Below the pieces are notes generated by a model. It did no database searches and was not told where the DNA came from. It saw only the letters and a program-made list of their open reading frames with translations. A program made the translations under genes and the position numbers. This document shows, one piece after another, positions 27,262 to 39,718 of a stretch of DNA of 64,000 nt. This DNA comes from Paenibacillus gorillae. Lineage in GTDB: Bacteria; Bacillota; Bacilli; Paenibacillales; Paenibacillaceae. The stretch spans positions 32,350 to 96,349 of the forward strand of contig NZ_CBVJ010000097.1 of NCBI RefSeq assembly GCF_000513275.1, given 5' to 3'. Position 1 is the first letter of the stretch; each line of letters begins with the position of its first letter.

Positions 27262-27747
27262 ATGCGCTTGCACAAAGCAGCAGCTATTGTATTTATCTCC
27301 TCAGCGCTACTCGCTGGCTGCACTGTTGCTCAACCGATTGAGAAGACTAAAAAAATCAACAGCAAAGTCAGCCTTCAATCATTCAGCGTAGAAAATATTC
27401 AAGCTAGAGTAACTTCCATCGAAGAGGGCGGCCACCCTTATGAGGGTATCCAGTACGACATTACCTCCTTAGTCAAGGAATTACCTGTTGAGCAGCTCAA
27501 CCAACTAGAATTTGGGCTGCGTTATGCGGGTAAGACAGCCGAGATCCTTGGGGTCAATGAATCCGGATATATGAAGGGATACACATTAGTAGACAGCAAT
27601 TCAACCTCACAGAAAATTGTTACTAATGCTACCGTGCTCCGCTCCCCGCCGCTGTCCAAGCAGGATTTGAGCTATTTACTAAGTGAAGACTCATTAAACG
27701 ATATAACCATTGCGGTACAAGATAAAGAAGGCAACCGAATATACTAA
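27262..27747 (+). CDS. Hypothetical lipoprotein
   Basis: 161 residues from the ATG at 27262, with AAGGA 8 nt upstream. Longer in-frame readings run into the repeat and are not credible. The signal peptide ends in the lipobox LLAGC, so it is lipid-anchored outside the membrane. The mature part is soluble (VSLQSFSVENIQARVTSIEE ... ITSLVKELPVEQLNQLEFG) with no recognised domain. The gene ends before a terminator hairpin at 27847. Confidence 0.75.
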   Translation: MRLHKAAAIVFISSALLAGCTVAQPIEKTKKINSKVSLQSFSVENIQARVTSIEEGGHPYEGIQYDITSLVKELPVEQLNQLEFGLRYAGKTAEILGVNESGYMKGYTLVDSNSTSQKIVTNATVLRSPPLSKQDLSYLLSEDSLNDITIAVQDKEGNRIY

Positions 27748-27846
27748 AATTCAATGCCGCCTGTCCCTACAACACCCAAGGTCACATGAAGCAGTATTAT
27801 AAAATAACCCCTTCATTTGTCCAGACACTCCAAACCGAACCTAAAT

Positions 27847-27887
27847 AAAAAGCAATCCGGTGCCGTCAAGGAATGGGATTGCTTTTT
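27847..27887. terminator. Terminator hairpin
   Basis: AAAAAGCAATCC pairs with GGGATTGCTTTTT. It is usable on both strands, between the lipoprotein gene and the convergent gene at 28016. The gap 27748-28015 holds nothing else that I can see. Confidence 0.85.
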
Positions 27888-28015
27888 ATGACCTCATACA
27901 GCCAGTGAGCGGGACGCATGTATTGTAACGTACGCAAGGTTGGATGTCTGTCTACCTGCTTATTTATGCGTACATACTAAGCCTGCATCAACCAAGCACT
28001 GAACAGCCGTCCCTG

Positions 28016-28921
28016 CTACTCTTCAACCTTTTGAATTTTCGCCGGGTTGTTGATTTTGTAAGGGACGGGATGCTTCGTCAGTTTCTTGGCTACGACTTTT
28101 GCATCGAACTGTATCTTGTCGCCGACTTCAAGCTCCAGCTTCTTCAAGGTCGCGCTGTGGCTCGACCAGGCCAGACCGATATCCGTCGAAGACTCCAGAA
28201 TCGACACGGCTTCATAAATGATAACCTCGTCATCCGTATCGGAAAAATGGTTGGGAACAGTCGTGAATTCCTGCACGGTTGCCGACAATCTGACCTTCTC
28301 CTCCGGCAGCTCCAGTTTTGGCGCCTTCTCCTTCTTCGCCTTCGGAGGGGCCTTCGGCTTCGCCGCCGCTTGCACCTTACCTTCCTCCGCAGCAGGCTTG
28401 TCCGCATCACCTGCAGCGTCAGACTTCACTGACACAGACGCTTCCTCGCTGGCGCCTGCAGCAGTTGCACCTGCCTTCACTGACTCCGCCGCCGTATCAG
28501 CCTCACCTGCTTGGGAACCCTCAGTATCTGCTTGATACCCATTGTCACCGCCGAACACGGGCTGTGCTGCCGCCTCAGCAGCCTCATTTGATTCTGCGGC
28601 CTCCCCGTCTTCGCCAGCATCAGCCTCGGCCGCTGCAGCCGCCTTCACGCCACTGTAGTTGGACGCCTGCATCTCCTTCAAATACGAAGGATGAATGCAA
28701 TGCCGTACGGTGCCGTCCCCTAGTTCGATAACAGCGGTCAGTTTGTCAACATAACCAATAATGGAGACGGCCTCATTCAAGCCATTTCCTTTATAGTAAA
28801 AGACTTTGCTCTTCGTCGCTTTGTCCGAGAGCAAGCCCCACTCTTTGCATTGGCCGATCTGGGCACCTTCATTCTCAAATACTTTATAATCAGCAGGTTC
28901 GATTGCAAATGGATAAGCCAT
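28016..28921 (-). CDS. Hypothetical protein with long Ala/Glu-rich linker
   Basis: 301 residues from an ATG with AAAGGCGGAG just upstream. Residues 1-85 form a compact domain (MAYPFAIEPADYKVFENEGA ... GDGTVRHCIHPSYLKEMQA). Residues about 88-205 are low-complexity Ala/Glu/Asp/Gly, ending in a basic KPKAPPKAKKEKAPK patch. Residues 206-301 form a second domain (VRLSATVQEFTTVPNHFSD ... VGDKIQFDAKVVAKKLTKH). No signal peptide or membrane segment is visible. I do not recognise the family. The acidic-then-basic linker suggests a flexible tether between two folded parts. Downstream of it are only repeats of ordinary A+T-rich DNA and a terminator. Confidence 0.7.
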   Translation of the reverse strand: MAYPFAIEPADYKVFENEGAQIGQCKEWGLLSDKATKSKVFYYKGNGLNEAVSIIGYVDKLTAVIELGDGTVRHCIHPSYLKEMQASNYSGVKAAAAAEADAGEDGEAAESNEAAEAAAQPVFGGDNGYQADTEGSQAGEADTAAESVKAGATAAGASEEASVSVKSDAAGDADKPAAEEGKVQAAAKPKAPPKAKKEKAPKLELPEEKVRLSATVQEFTTVPNHFSDTDDEVIIYEAVSILESSTDIGLAWSSHSATLKKLELEVGDKIQFDAKVVAKKLTKHPVPYKINNPAKIQKVEE

Positions 28922-28999
28922 CTAATCTCCGCCTTTCTCTCATCATCGTTATGTACCATTGTAGCATGATTCATAATGAAATAAACGGGCTCCCCGCCA

Positions 29000-29054
29000 G
29001 AAAACAAAGAAGGCTGATGCCCCCGGTCCAGCTTAGAACCGGTGAGCATCAGCC
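29000..29054 (-). terminator. Terminator of the beta-galactosidase operon
   Basis: GGCTGATGC (29012) pairs with GCATCAGCC (ending 29054), followed on the minus strand by a T-rich run. It starts 7 nt after the lacZ stop. Confidence 0.85.
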
Positions 29055-29060
29055 CTCTAA

Positions 29061-33028
<3,968 letters not shown>

Positions 33029-33036
<8 letters not shown>

Positions 33037-33925
33037 TTTTATCACCTGCCAGTTTGAACTGAAGGAACGAGAAGATAACGATCAGAATAACGACGGCATA
33101 GGAGACAGTCGCCGCGTAACCAAAGTCAGGTGTGTATTTGAACGAAAGGTTGTAAATATATTGCGATAGCGTTGTGGTCGCGTTACCTGGACCACCCTTC
33201 GTAATGTTCATAACCTCGTCGAACAACTGCAGCGTACCGATTGTTGACGTGATGGACGTGAACAAAATGATCGGTCTCAGCAAAGGCATCGTAATCTGGG
33301 TAAATTGCCGAAATGCGGATGCGCCGTCAATGCGTGCTGCTTCGTATATGGAGTTGTCAATGTTTTGCAAAGCCGATAAGTAGAAAATCATGTTATATCC
33401 GGTCCAACGCCAAGTAATGGCGACTATGATCGTAATTTTAGCCCAGAACGGGTCGCTGATCCAAAGAATCGGGTCAGCAATCAGATGCAGCTTGAGCAGC
33501 ATCGTATTAATAAGCCCTTCATTTCCGAACAAATATTTGAAGATAACCGAGTAAGCAACGAGGGATGTAACGGCTGGCAAGAAAATTGCCGTCCGGAAGA
33601 AGCCCTTGAATTTCAAATTTCTATCGTTGAGCAATACAGAAATAAACATAGCAAGAACGATCATGATCGGTACTTGCACGATTAAATAAATAAACGTATT
33701 TTTCAATGCAGCAATAAAGGTCGCGTCCTTGAAAAGCCGCGTGTAGTTCTCCGTCCCAACATATGAGAGGTTAGTGCCTGTTCCCGATTGAAACGACATC
33801 AGGAGCGCCTGAATCATCGGATAAAAATAAAAGATACAAATCATAACGACAGCTAGCGCAATAAATGCCCAACTTACAGCATTCGTTCTTGCTTTGATGC
33901 CCATGCCTGCTCTTGCTTCTTTCAC
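33029..33925 (-). CDS. Carbohydrate ABC transporter permease, MalF type
   Basis: About 298 residues from the GTG at 33925, which has a GGAG site about 11 nt upstream. In-frame codons further upstream run back through the intercistronic hairpin and are not convincing. Six membrane segments are visible, and the EAA loop reads EAARIDGASAFRQFTQITMPLLRPI. A late FDEVMNITKGGPGNATTTLSQYIY motif is typical of MalF/LacF permeases. It overlaps the MalG-type gene and follows the binding-protein gene. Confidence 0.92.
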
Positions 33926-33999
33926 AGCTTCGCCAGCTCCTTCCTTAATTCCGTCTAACAGTGTATGGTTTCTTTTTTTCTTGCAACTATGGCAACAAC

Positions 34000-34056
34000 C
34001 TAAGGACACGCCGTCCGCCATCGACAAGATCGTCGCTGGCGGACGGGTGTCCAAGG
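34000..34056 (-). promoter_or_regulatory. Intercistronic hairpin between binding-protein and permease genes
   Basis: ACCTAAGGACAC and CCGTCCGCCA on one side pair with TGGCGGACGG and GTGTCCAAGGT on the other, giving a stem of about 20 bp. On the minus strand no T run follows it. It therefore looks like an mRNA-stabilising or partial-attenuation stem that raises binding-protein expression over the permeases, as in malE-malF regions. Confidence 0.6.
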
Positions 34057-34089
34057 TCATTGTCTGTTGCTTTTTTGATTTATTTGTTT

Positions 34090-35382
34090 TTATTTAATTT
34101 GTGCGTCTGCTTGGCTTTGTGCATCTTTCAACACTTGATCCAGCTTTTTGCCGTTCAAGAAGTTTTGCATTTCAACAACGAGGATGTCCTCAATTGCGTA
34201 AGTGTGCATACCGAAGTTTACTTTTGGTACCTCAGCAGTCCATTTCGCGAAGTCTTCAACTACTTTTTGTCCGCCGAAGAATTCATTTGGCTGTTTGTAA
34301 GCCTCGCCTGCTGCAGCCGGTTTGTATGTGCCGATAGCGCCTACTTCTGTAATCAGTTTTTGGTACAGGTCAGAATCGGAACCGAAAGTAGCGCCAAGGA
34401 ACTCAGCTGCTTTTTCTTTGCCTGGAACGTTCAGTACGTAGAACGAGCTGCCGCCGATGCTTGCTGCGTGTACGGAATTAGGTGTTTTCGACAGTTTTGG
34501 CAGTGGTGCAACGCCCCATTTGCCGGATTGCGAAGCTTCAGCCGCGATCGAAGGCATGAACCAGTTGCCTGTCGGGTAAGAAGCAACATCACCGGAGTTG
34601 AAGTTAGCTACCAATTGGCTCCAGTCCGCATGCGGTTTAACGATGTTAGCCTGCATGATTTTTTGGTAAACCTCAAACGCTTCTTTCATTGCGGCATTGT
34701 CAGCGATGTTAGCTGTTTTACCGTCTTCTTTCAGGTACCATGCACCCGTCGATTGCGTCATCATACGGATAAGGCTAAGGTCGGTAGGGTCAAGGGAAAT
34801 CCAGTTTTTGCCTGTTTTCTCTTTAACTTTTTTACCGATTTCGATGTATTGCTCCCAAGTGATGTCCTGCATGTCTGCAAGCGTGTAGCCTGCTTCTTTC
34901 AGGTAGTCCGTACGTACGAACACGCCTGCTGCGCCGGAGTCAAATGGAAGACCATAGTGCTTGCCGTCTACGCTTGTAGGTCCAAGCTTGTAGTCAGCGA
35001 AGTCTTCAGCTTTGAAGTAGCTGCTCAGATCGTAGAACATGTCCGGATATGCTTGCAGGAAACTTTGCGCGCGATAATCCTCGATCAATACGATGTTTGG
35101 AAGACCTTTTGTTGTGCCCGAGCTCATGCCAGTGTTCAGCTTTTGAACGATATCGTTCTGTGCGTTCTCAATAATATCAACGGTCAGTTTCGAATCTTTT
35201 GCTGCATAATCTTCTTTAGCCAGATTCAAAGCTTTGATGTTGAAGTTTGGATCCCAAGCCCAGACCGTAATCTTGCTTGTATCAGCCGCGTTACCGCCTT
35301 TGTTGCCGCCGTTGTCCGATTTGGACGAACAAGCCGACAGTACCAGTACGGTAGCAAAAAGTAATACGAGTAGTTTTTTCAT
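34090..35382 (-). CDS. Sugar ABC transporter substrate-binding lipoprotein
   Basis: 430 residues from the ATG at 35382, with GGAGG 7-8 nt upstream. The signal peptide ends in the lipobox VLSAC, followed by a Ser/Asn/Gly linker (SSKSDNGGNKGGNAADTSK). The body is a CUT1 family-1 binding protein: ITVWAWDPNFNIKALNLAKEDY, KTGKNWISLDPTDLSLIRMM, NSGDVASYPTGNWFMPS and GGSSFYVLN. It is encoded with two permeases and a GH2 beta-galactosidase and no dedicated ATPase, which suggests a shared MsmK-type ATPase. Likely ligands are beta-galactosides such as galacto-oligosaccharides. A weak cre-like sequence lies at 35413-35427, upstream of the start. Confidence 0.94.
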   Translation of the reverse strand: MKKLLVLLFATVLVLSACSSKSDNGGNKGGNAADTSKITVWAWDPNFNIKALNLAKEDYAAKDSKLTVDIIENAQNDIVQKLNTGMSSGTTKGLPNIVLIEDYRAQSFLQAYPDMFYDLSSYFKAEDFADYKLGPTSVDGKHYGLPFDSGAAGVFVRTDYLKEAGYTLADMQDITWEQYIEIGKKVKEKTGKNWISLDPTDLSLIRMMTQSTGAWYLKEDGKTANIADNAAMKEAFEVYQKIMQANIVKPHADWSQLVANFNSGDVASYPTGNWFMPSIAAEASQSGKWGVAPLPKLSKTPNSVHAASIGGSSFYVLNVPGKEKAAEFLGATFGSDSDLYQKLITEVGAIGTYKPAAAGEAYKQPNEFFGGQKVVEDFAKWTAEVPKVNFGMHTYAIEDILVVEMQNFLNGKKLDQVLKDAQSQADAQIK

Positions 35383-35563
35383 TACAAGACCTCCGTATTT
35401 ATTTGTTTGCATTTCTGTAAGCGTTTCCTCACTTACTTTTTCAGTTTATCATCCCGCGTTTCTCTCTCGTTAGAACGATCTTTACAACGAGTTGTTCAAT
35501 TATTATGACTTGATTTGGTCAATTGCATTCGATTTGGACGATTTATATAAATTTGAATAATTA

Positions 35564-37336
35564 TTAGATTTTCAGGAGCGGAATTCGGATTTTTATTCTG
35601 GTTCCTTCTCCCAATTCACTGGAGATCGTCACTCCATAGCTTTCCCCGTAAAGCAGTTTAATCCGATCATTTACGTTTCGCACGCCGATTCCGCTGAATA
35701 GCTGCCGTTTGCTTGATGAATTTGGCAATTTGCTTCCCCTCGATAATTCCATACCATCCCCGTTATCTACAACTTCGCACATGAGCGCATCACCATCCTG
35801 ACCGATCATGATGTAGATATGGCCCTCCGGCTTAATATTAAACGCATGGAAAAAGGCATTTTCAATAAAAGGCTGAATCATCAGCTTTGGAACGTGGAAG
35901 TCCAAACAATCCGGCGCGATAAAATAACTAACCCGAATCCGTTCACCATAACGGATCTGGTTAATAAACACGTAGTTTTTCATATTGTCCAGTTCCTGGC
36001 TGACTGTAATCGTCTCGCTAATGTTGCCGATGGCGTTATGAAGCAGCGAGATGAGCGCGTTGATCGTCTCTGCTGCCTTGTCCTTGCTGCCCTGCTGAAC
36101 CATAAACTTAACCGAGGCCAGCGTATTGTACAGAAAATGGGGGTTAATCTGCTGTTGAAGCGCTTCAAGCTCGGCATTGCGCCGCTGCTTCTGCGTCTCC
36201 ACCAGTTCGCCCACATATTCATTAAGCTCATCGATCATCGCATTAAAAGCAATGCCGAGCTGCTTCGTTTCATAGCTGCCGCCGATCGTGACGTGACGGT
36301 CGAATTCATACTTGGATATGTTCGAAATCTGCTTCACAAGGCGGGTTAGCGATTTCGTCAGCCTTCTGGAAATGATAAACACAATAATAACGGCAACCGC
36401 CACAATCGCCATCACGATGAGCAGAATCCTCTTCGTATCGGTCAACTGGCCGATTGCCGCATTTTTATCGATCAAATTAACCATATAAAGATCTAATGGG
36501 GCTAAATATTCAGATAGTACAATTTGTTCTTTGCCCATGAGATGGGAGTTCTTGTAATCAAGTGACCGCTCCTCAATCTGCTCCACATCCGTCAGCAGCT
36601 CCTTCGACGATTCACCAATCCATTCCTTGCGGTTCGAGGAAATGATCAGCCCGTCTTTGTCCAATACGATCGCATCGCTCGCTTGGCTCGTGTTGACATC
36701 ATAGAATTGAGAGAAATCCCGCTCTCTAATTGCGAAATAAACGATGCCGTACGCTTGCCCGGAACGGTCGAGCAGTGTCTTAGCGGCAATAATTGTAGGC
36801 TCCATAAAAGGCTTGCCCGAACGCTTGGCATCATCGTAAAAATACATGAGCTTCGTTGGCTGCTCTAGCGCTTTTTTCGTAATCGGATGATTCTTAAGCT
36901 CCTTGTCAGGAACCGGCCAATAGGTACGATCTACCGTTGCATAGCTTCTGCCGTTAATTCCCGTTACCGTAATGCCTACCTCATAGACGTCCATCCCGGA
37001 CTTAATCCGGTTCATTTGCTGCCCCATTCTATAGAAGGCTTGGTTCATTTCACTAGAAGTTCCGCCATCCTCCGTTAGAAACTGACGAATGGTACCGCTT
37101 TGGGCGATTTTATTCGTAGTAAGCACGATGGAATAGTTGAAGGAATCAATCCGGCTGTTAATTTGCTCGATAACCTTCGAGTTCGTTATGCTGAACGTCT
37201 CCATAAACACCCGTTCCGACACATTGATCGTCGTCCATGTCACCAGAATGGATACGGCGACGATGCTGGCAACCATAATAATGAACATTTTCACAAACAG
37301 CCCGTTGTACTTAAAACGATCCAATAGTCGTCTCAT
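35564..37336 (-). CDS. YesM-type sensor histidine kinase
   Basis: 590 residues. One membrane segment near residues 14-34 and another near 302-322 enclose an extracellular sensing domain. A HAMP segment follows, then the His-kinase (LytS/YesM) phosphorylation motif LEALQQQINPHFLYNTLASVKFM (His near residue 398). The HATPase domain ends in VDNGDGMELSRGSKL and GIGVRNVNDRIKLLYG. The ATG at 37336 follows AGGTGAG; the response regulator stop is only 7 nt upstream, so the two are cotranscribed. It presumably senses an extracellular sugar and controls the downstream galactoside transporter. Confidence 0.94.
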   Translation of the reverse strand: MRRLLDRFKYNGLFVKMFIIMVASIVAVSILVTWTTINVSERVFMETFSITNSKVIEQINSRIDSFNYSIVLTTNKIAQSGTIRQFLTEDGGTSSEMNQAFYRMGQQMNRIKSGMDVYEVGITVTGINGRSYATVDRTYWPVPDKELKNHPITKKALEQPTKLMYFYDDAKRSGKPFMEPTIIAAKTLLDRSGQAYGIVYFAIRERDFSQFYDVNTSQASDAIVLDKDGLIISSNRKEWIGESSKELLTDVEQIEERSLDYKNSHLMGKEQIVLSEYLAPLDLYMVNLIDKNAAIGQLTDTKRILLIVMAIVAVAVIIVFIISRRLTKSLTRLVKQISNISKYEFDRHVTIGGSYETKQLGIAFNAMIDELNEYVGELVETQKQRRNAELEALQQQINPHFLYNTLASVKFMVQQGSKDKAAETINALISLLHNAIGNISETITVSQELDNMKNYVFINQIRYGERIRVSYFIAPDCLDFHVPKLMIQPFIENAFFHAFNIKPEGHIYIMIGQDGDALMCEVVDNGDGMELSRGSKLPNSSSKRQLFSGIGVRNVNDRIKLLYGESYGVTISSELGEGTRIKIRIPLLKI

Positions 37337-37343
37337 AACTCAC

Positions 37344-38906
37344 CTATCTCGTATATTGTTGGCGATAACGGCTTGGGGACAGGCCGGTATGCTTCTTGAA
37401 CACTTTGCAAAAATAGCTATGATCCGAGTAGCCTACTAAGCCGCTGATCTCCGAAATCGGGGCTGAGCCTGCCCGCAGCAGCTCCGAGGCTTTGTTCGTG
37501 CGAACGCGATGCAAATAATCGATAAAGCCCTCGCTATGATGCGTGGAGAAATAGCTGGACAAGTAAGACGGGTTAAAATGAAAATGCTTGGCCATCTCCG
37601 TCAAATTAAGCGGCTCCGCATAATGATCATCGATATAATCCAGCAGCCTTCTCATATTGACATTGCCGCTCTGCTCAACCCGGTCCAGAATGCACTGCTT
37701 GGCCTCTTCAATGAAGGCGTTCAGCACCTCAGCCGCCTCATCCGCATGACGGGCGTCCTCAACCGCTTTGAAATAGAAGTACTTTTTACCCTCCAGCTGT
37801 TGGATGTTGTAATCCATATTGCCTAAGAGCACCGTTATATTAAAAATCAAATTACCGAGGAATGATTTGAACTCAAACACATCGGTCATGTAGTTCGTTG
37901 TAATGGCTTGGACATGCTCCTTCAAATAGTTAAAAGCCGCATCAAAGTGCTCCCGCTTGAATTCCTCCGTGAACTGATTCAGATTAAACGGCTCTATGCC
38001 TTGCGGCGTTTCCGGCAGGTTATTGTAGACCAGCAGACGCTTGCCGGGAAAATAAAAATGATAGTCCATCAGCTTGAGCAAGCTTTGCTTATAGATATTG
38101 CCCAGCTCGGCAATATCCATGAAGGGCTCGCCCACTACGATAGCCGTATCCGTATGATGCTCCACAAGGACGCTCGTCATCGCCCTCGCCCAGCTTGGAA
38201 GAGAAGCGAGACCATTGTGGTCCATATTTAATAGAAAGACGATCATCGGCAGATCGGTCGGAAGTATGCGATAGACAACCTCAGCCGCCGCTGTCCGGGC
38301 ATCGAGCTCATCCTGCAAGCTTTTCGTCAGGCCGATGATCTGATGCTTCGTCCGGTTGCGTCCCCTGAGATCAACCCCAATAAGACAATAGCAGCGGTAA
38401 GGAAACTCGGCGGCGAGCTCCTGCTCATCGTATTCGGCTTCGAATCCGGATAGGAGCTTTTCCAATAGCAGCTTGACCGAAACCTTCGCGTCGCCTGCCG
38501 ATTGCTGCGTGCGAAGGGAAGGGATTTTGCCCGCCGTCTCTTTCAAGACATTCAACAAATGGGCGATATCCAGCTTCGGCTTTAATATATAATCTCTCAC
38601 GCCGCTTTGGAATGTCGAACGCACATAATCGAATTCCCCAAAGCTGCTGAGTACGATAATTTCAATTTCGGGATAGTGCAGCTTGATCTGCCGGGTCAGC
38701 TCTTCGCCATCCATCACCGGCATGACAATATCCGTCAGTACAATATGCGGCTGCAGCTGGGCAATCATCTCGAGCGCCTCTTTCCCGTTCGACGCTTCTC
38801 CGACGATCTGAAAGCCCTCCTGCTCCCAATTCATAAAGTGCTTGATTCCCTGTCTAATCAGCGCCTCATCATCTACAATTAATACCTTGCAATATGTGAA
38901 TGCCAT
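37344..38906 (-). CDS. YesN-type response regulator with AraC output domain
   Basis: 520 residues. The receiver domain spans about residues 5-120 (VLIVDDEALIRQG; phospho-acceptor in VLTDIVMPVMDG; VLSSFGEFDYVRS with the switch residues; KPKLDIAHLL lysine). A long linker domain follows. The C-terminal AraC domain (about 420-517) reads LNLTEMAKHFHFNPSYLSSYFSTHHSEGFIDYLHRVR and ISGLVGYSDHSYFCKVFKKHTGLSPSRYRQ. GAGGTG lies before the ATG at 38906. It starts the operon with the YesM-type kinase and faces the repeat-filled region at 38907-39718. Confidence 0.94.
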   Translation of the reverse strand: MAFTYCKVLIVDDEALIRQGIKHFMNWEQEGFQIVGEASNGKEALEMIAQLQPHIVLTDIVMPVMDGEELTRQIKLHYPEIEIIVLSSFGEFDYVRSTFQSGVRDYILKPKLDIAHLLNVLKETAGKIPSLRTQQSAGDAKVSVKLLLEKLLSGFEAEYDEQELAAEFPYRCYCLIGVDLRGRNRTKHQIIGLTKSLQDELDARTAAAEVVYRILPTDLPMIVFLLNMDHNGLASLPSWARAMTSVLVEHHTDTAIVVGEPFMDIAELGNIYKQSLLKLMDYHFYFPGKRLLVYNNLPETPQGIEPFNLNQFTEEFKREHFDAAFNYLKEHVQAITTNYMTDVFEFKSFLGNLIFNITVLLGNMDYNIQQLEGKKYFYFKAVEDARHADEAAEVLNAFIEEAKQCILDRVEQSGNVNMRRLLDYIDDHYAEPLNLTEMAKHFHFNPSYLSSYFSTHHSEGFIDYLHRVRTNKASELLRAGSAPISEISGLVGYSDHSYFCKVFKKHTGLSPSRYRQQYTR

Positions 38907-38995
38907 ACCGGCACCTCCTGCTCAACCAAACTATATATCAAAAGCGGGCCATAAACCCAAACTTAAACTACATTATAACCGAAAAATCGCCGCGA

Positions 38996-39197
38996 AAATA
39001 ATCGTTTTGTCGAATGGTGTCGTTTCGTGGCTGATCGGGTGTGTTGATGGGTTATCCCCCGCCTACAGCGAACTAAACTTCGTTACTCGTGAACCTTAGT
39101 TCACCAACAGCGAAAATTGCTTCGCTATTCTATATATCGAACCTTTGGCCTCGTCTGATAACGCTTCGCTATATTAACGGCCGACCACTGCCCATGC
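38996..39197. repeat. Family A intergenic element, degenerate copy 4
   Basis: The central palindrome (39069-39124, centre 39096.5) is well kept: CGAACTAAACTTCGTTACTC, then GTGAACC-TT-AGTTCACC. The outer-left module has decayed. An outer-right core (TTCGCTATATTAACGG) lies at 39165-39180, 7 bp closer than in the other copies. Its core is a direct copy of that of the next element, offset by 206 bp. Confidence 0.6.
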
Positions 39198-39201
39198 GCG
39201 A

Positions 39202-39403
39202 ACGAACCTGATTCGCTATTTTTCGAATCTAACTTCGTTATTCGAAAGTTGCCGATGAGGCCGCCCGCCTACAGCGAACTAAACTTCGTTACTCGTGAAC
39301 CTAGGTTCACCAACAGCGAAAAATGCTTCGCTATTCTATATATCGAACTACAGAACTCATCCGATAACGAATTTCGCTTCGTTATATTGCGAATCAGCTT
39401 CGC
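39202..39403. repeat. Family A intergenic element, 202 bp, copy 5
   Basis: Outer core TTCGCTATTTTTCGAA (39212-39227), central palindrome 39275-39330 with a perfect GAACCTAGGTTC middle (centre 39302.5) and outer core TTCGTTATATTGCGAA (39378-39393). Both outer centres are 83 bp from the middle. Confidence 0.85.
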
Positions 39404-39450
39404 TAACCTCCTCAGCCGAAACCCTTCGGTCCATTGCACAGCTTAACTTT

Positions 39451-39561
39451 CCACTCTTCACTCTTCACTCTTCACTCTCCACTCTTCACTCTCCACTCTT
39501 CACTCTCCACTCTTCATTCTTCATTCTTCATTCTTCATTCTTCATTCTTCATTCTTCATTC
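39451..39561. repeat. Heptanucleotide tandem repeat
   Basis: About 16 units of 7 bp. The first half alternates CTTCACT and CTCCACT, and the second half is at least seven copies of CTTCATT. It lies directly beyond a family A element and before the efflux gene terminator. The length is divisible by seven, so slippage would change it in 7-bp steps. Confidence 0.85.
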
Positions 39562-39606
39562 TATAACGAACTTCGTTTGAGCCCTCTCTCCACATCTCCA
39601 ACTACG

Positions 39607-39634
39607 CAAAAAAAGAGAGACGCAATCGTCTCTC
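39607..39634 (-). terminator. Rho-independent terminator of the DHA2 efflux gene
   Basis: On the minus strand GAGAGACG pairs with CGTCTCTC around ATTG, followed by a run of eight T residues. It lies about 85 nt after the stop of the gene at 39719. Confidence 0.85.
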
Positions 39635-39718
39635 CCCTGCTGCATATTAAATGTAGTTCACTCTTGCCCTTCAGCTAACAGCTAACCAGTCTTCATTATA
39701 ATGTAGCTCTAGATCCTA

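Noticed and set aside
33961..35364. 467-codon open frame on the plus strand
   Set aside because: It lies exactly opposite the sugar-binding lipoprotein gene, which has a lipobox and family motifs. The antisense frame is a codon-bias shadow.
35413..35427. CcpA cre site upstream of the galactoside-binding protein gene
   Set aside because: GAGGAAACGCTTACA has two mismatches to the cre consensus; too weak to list as a feature without data.
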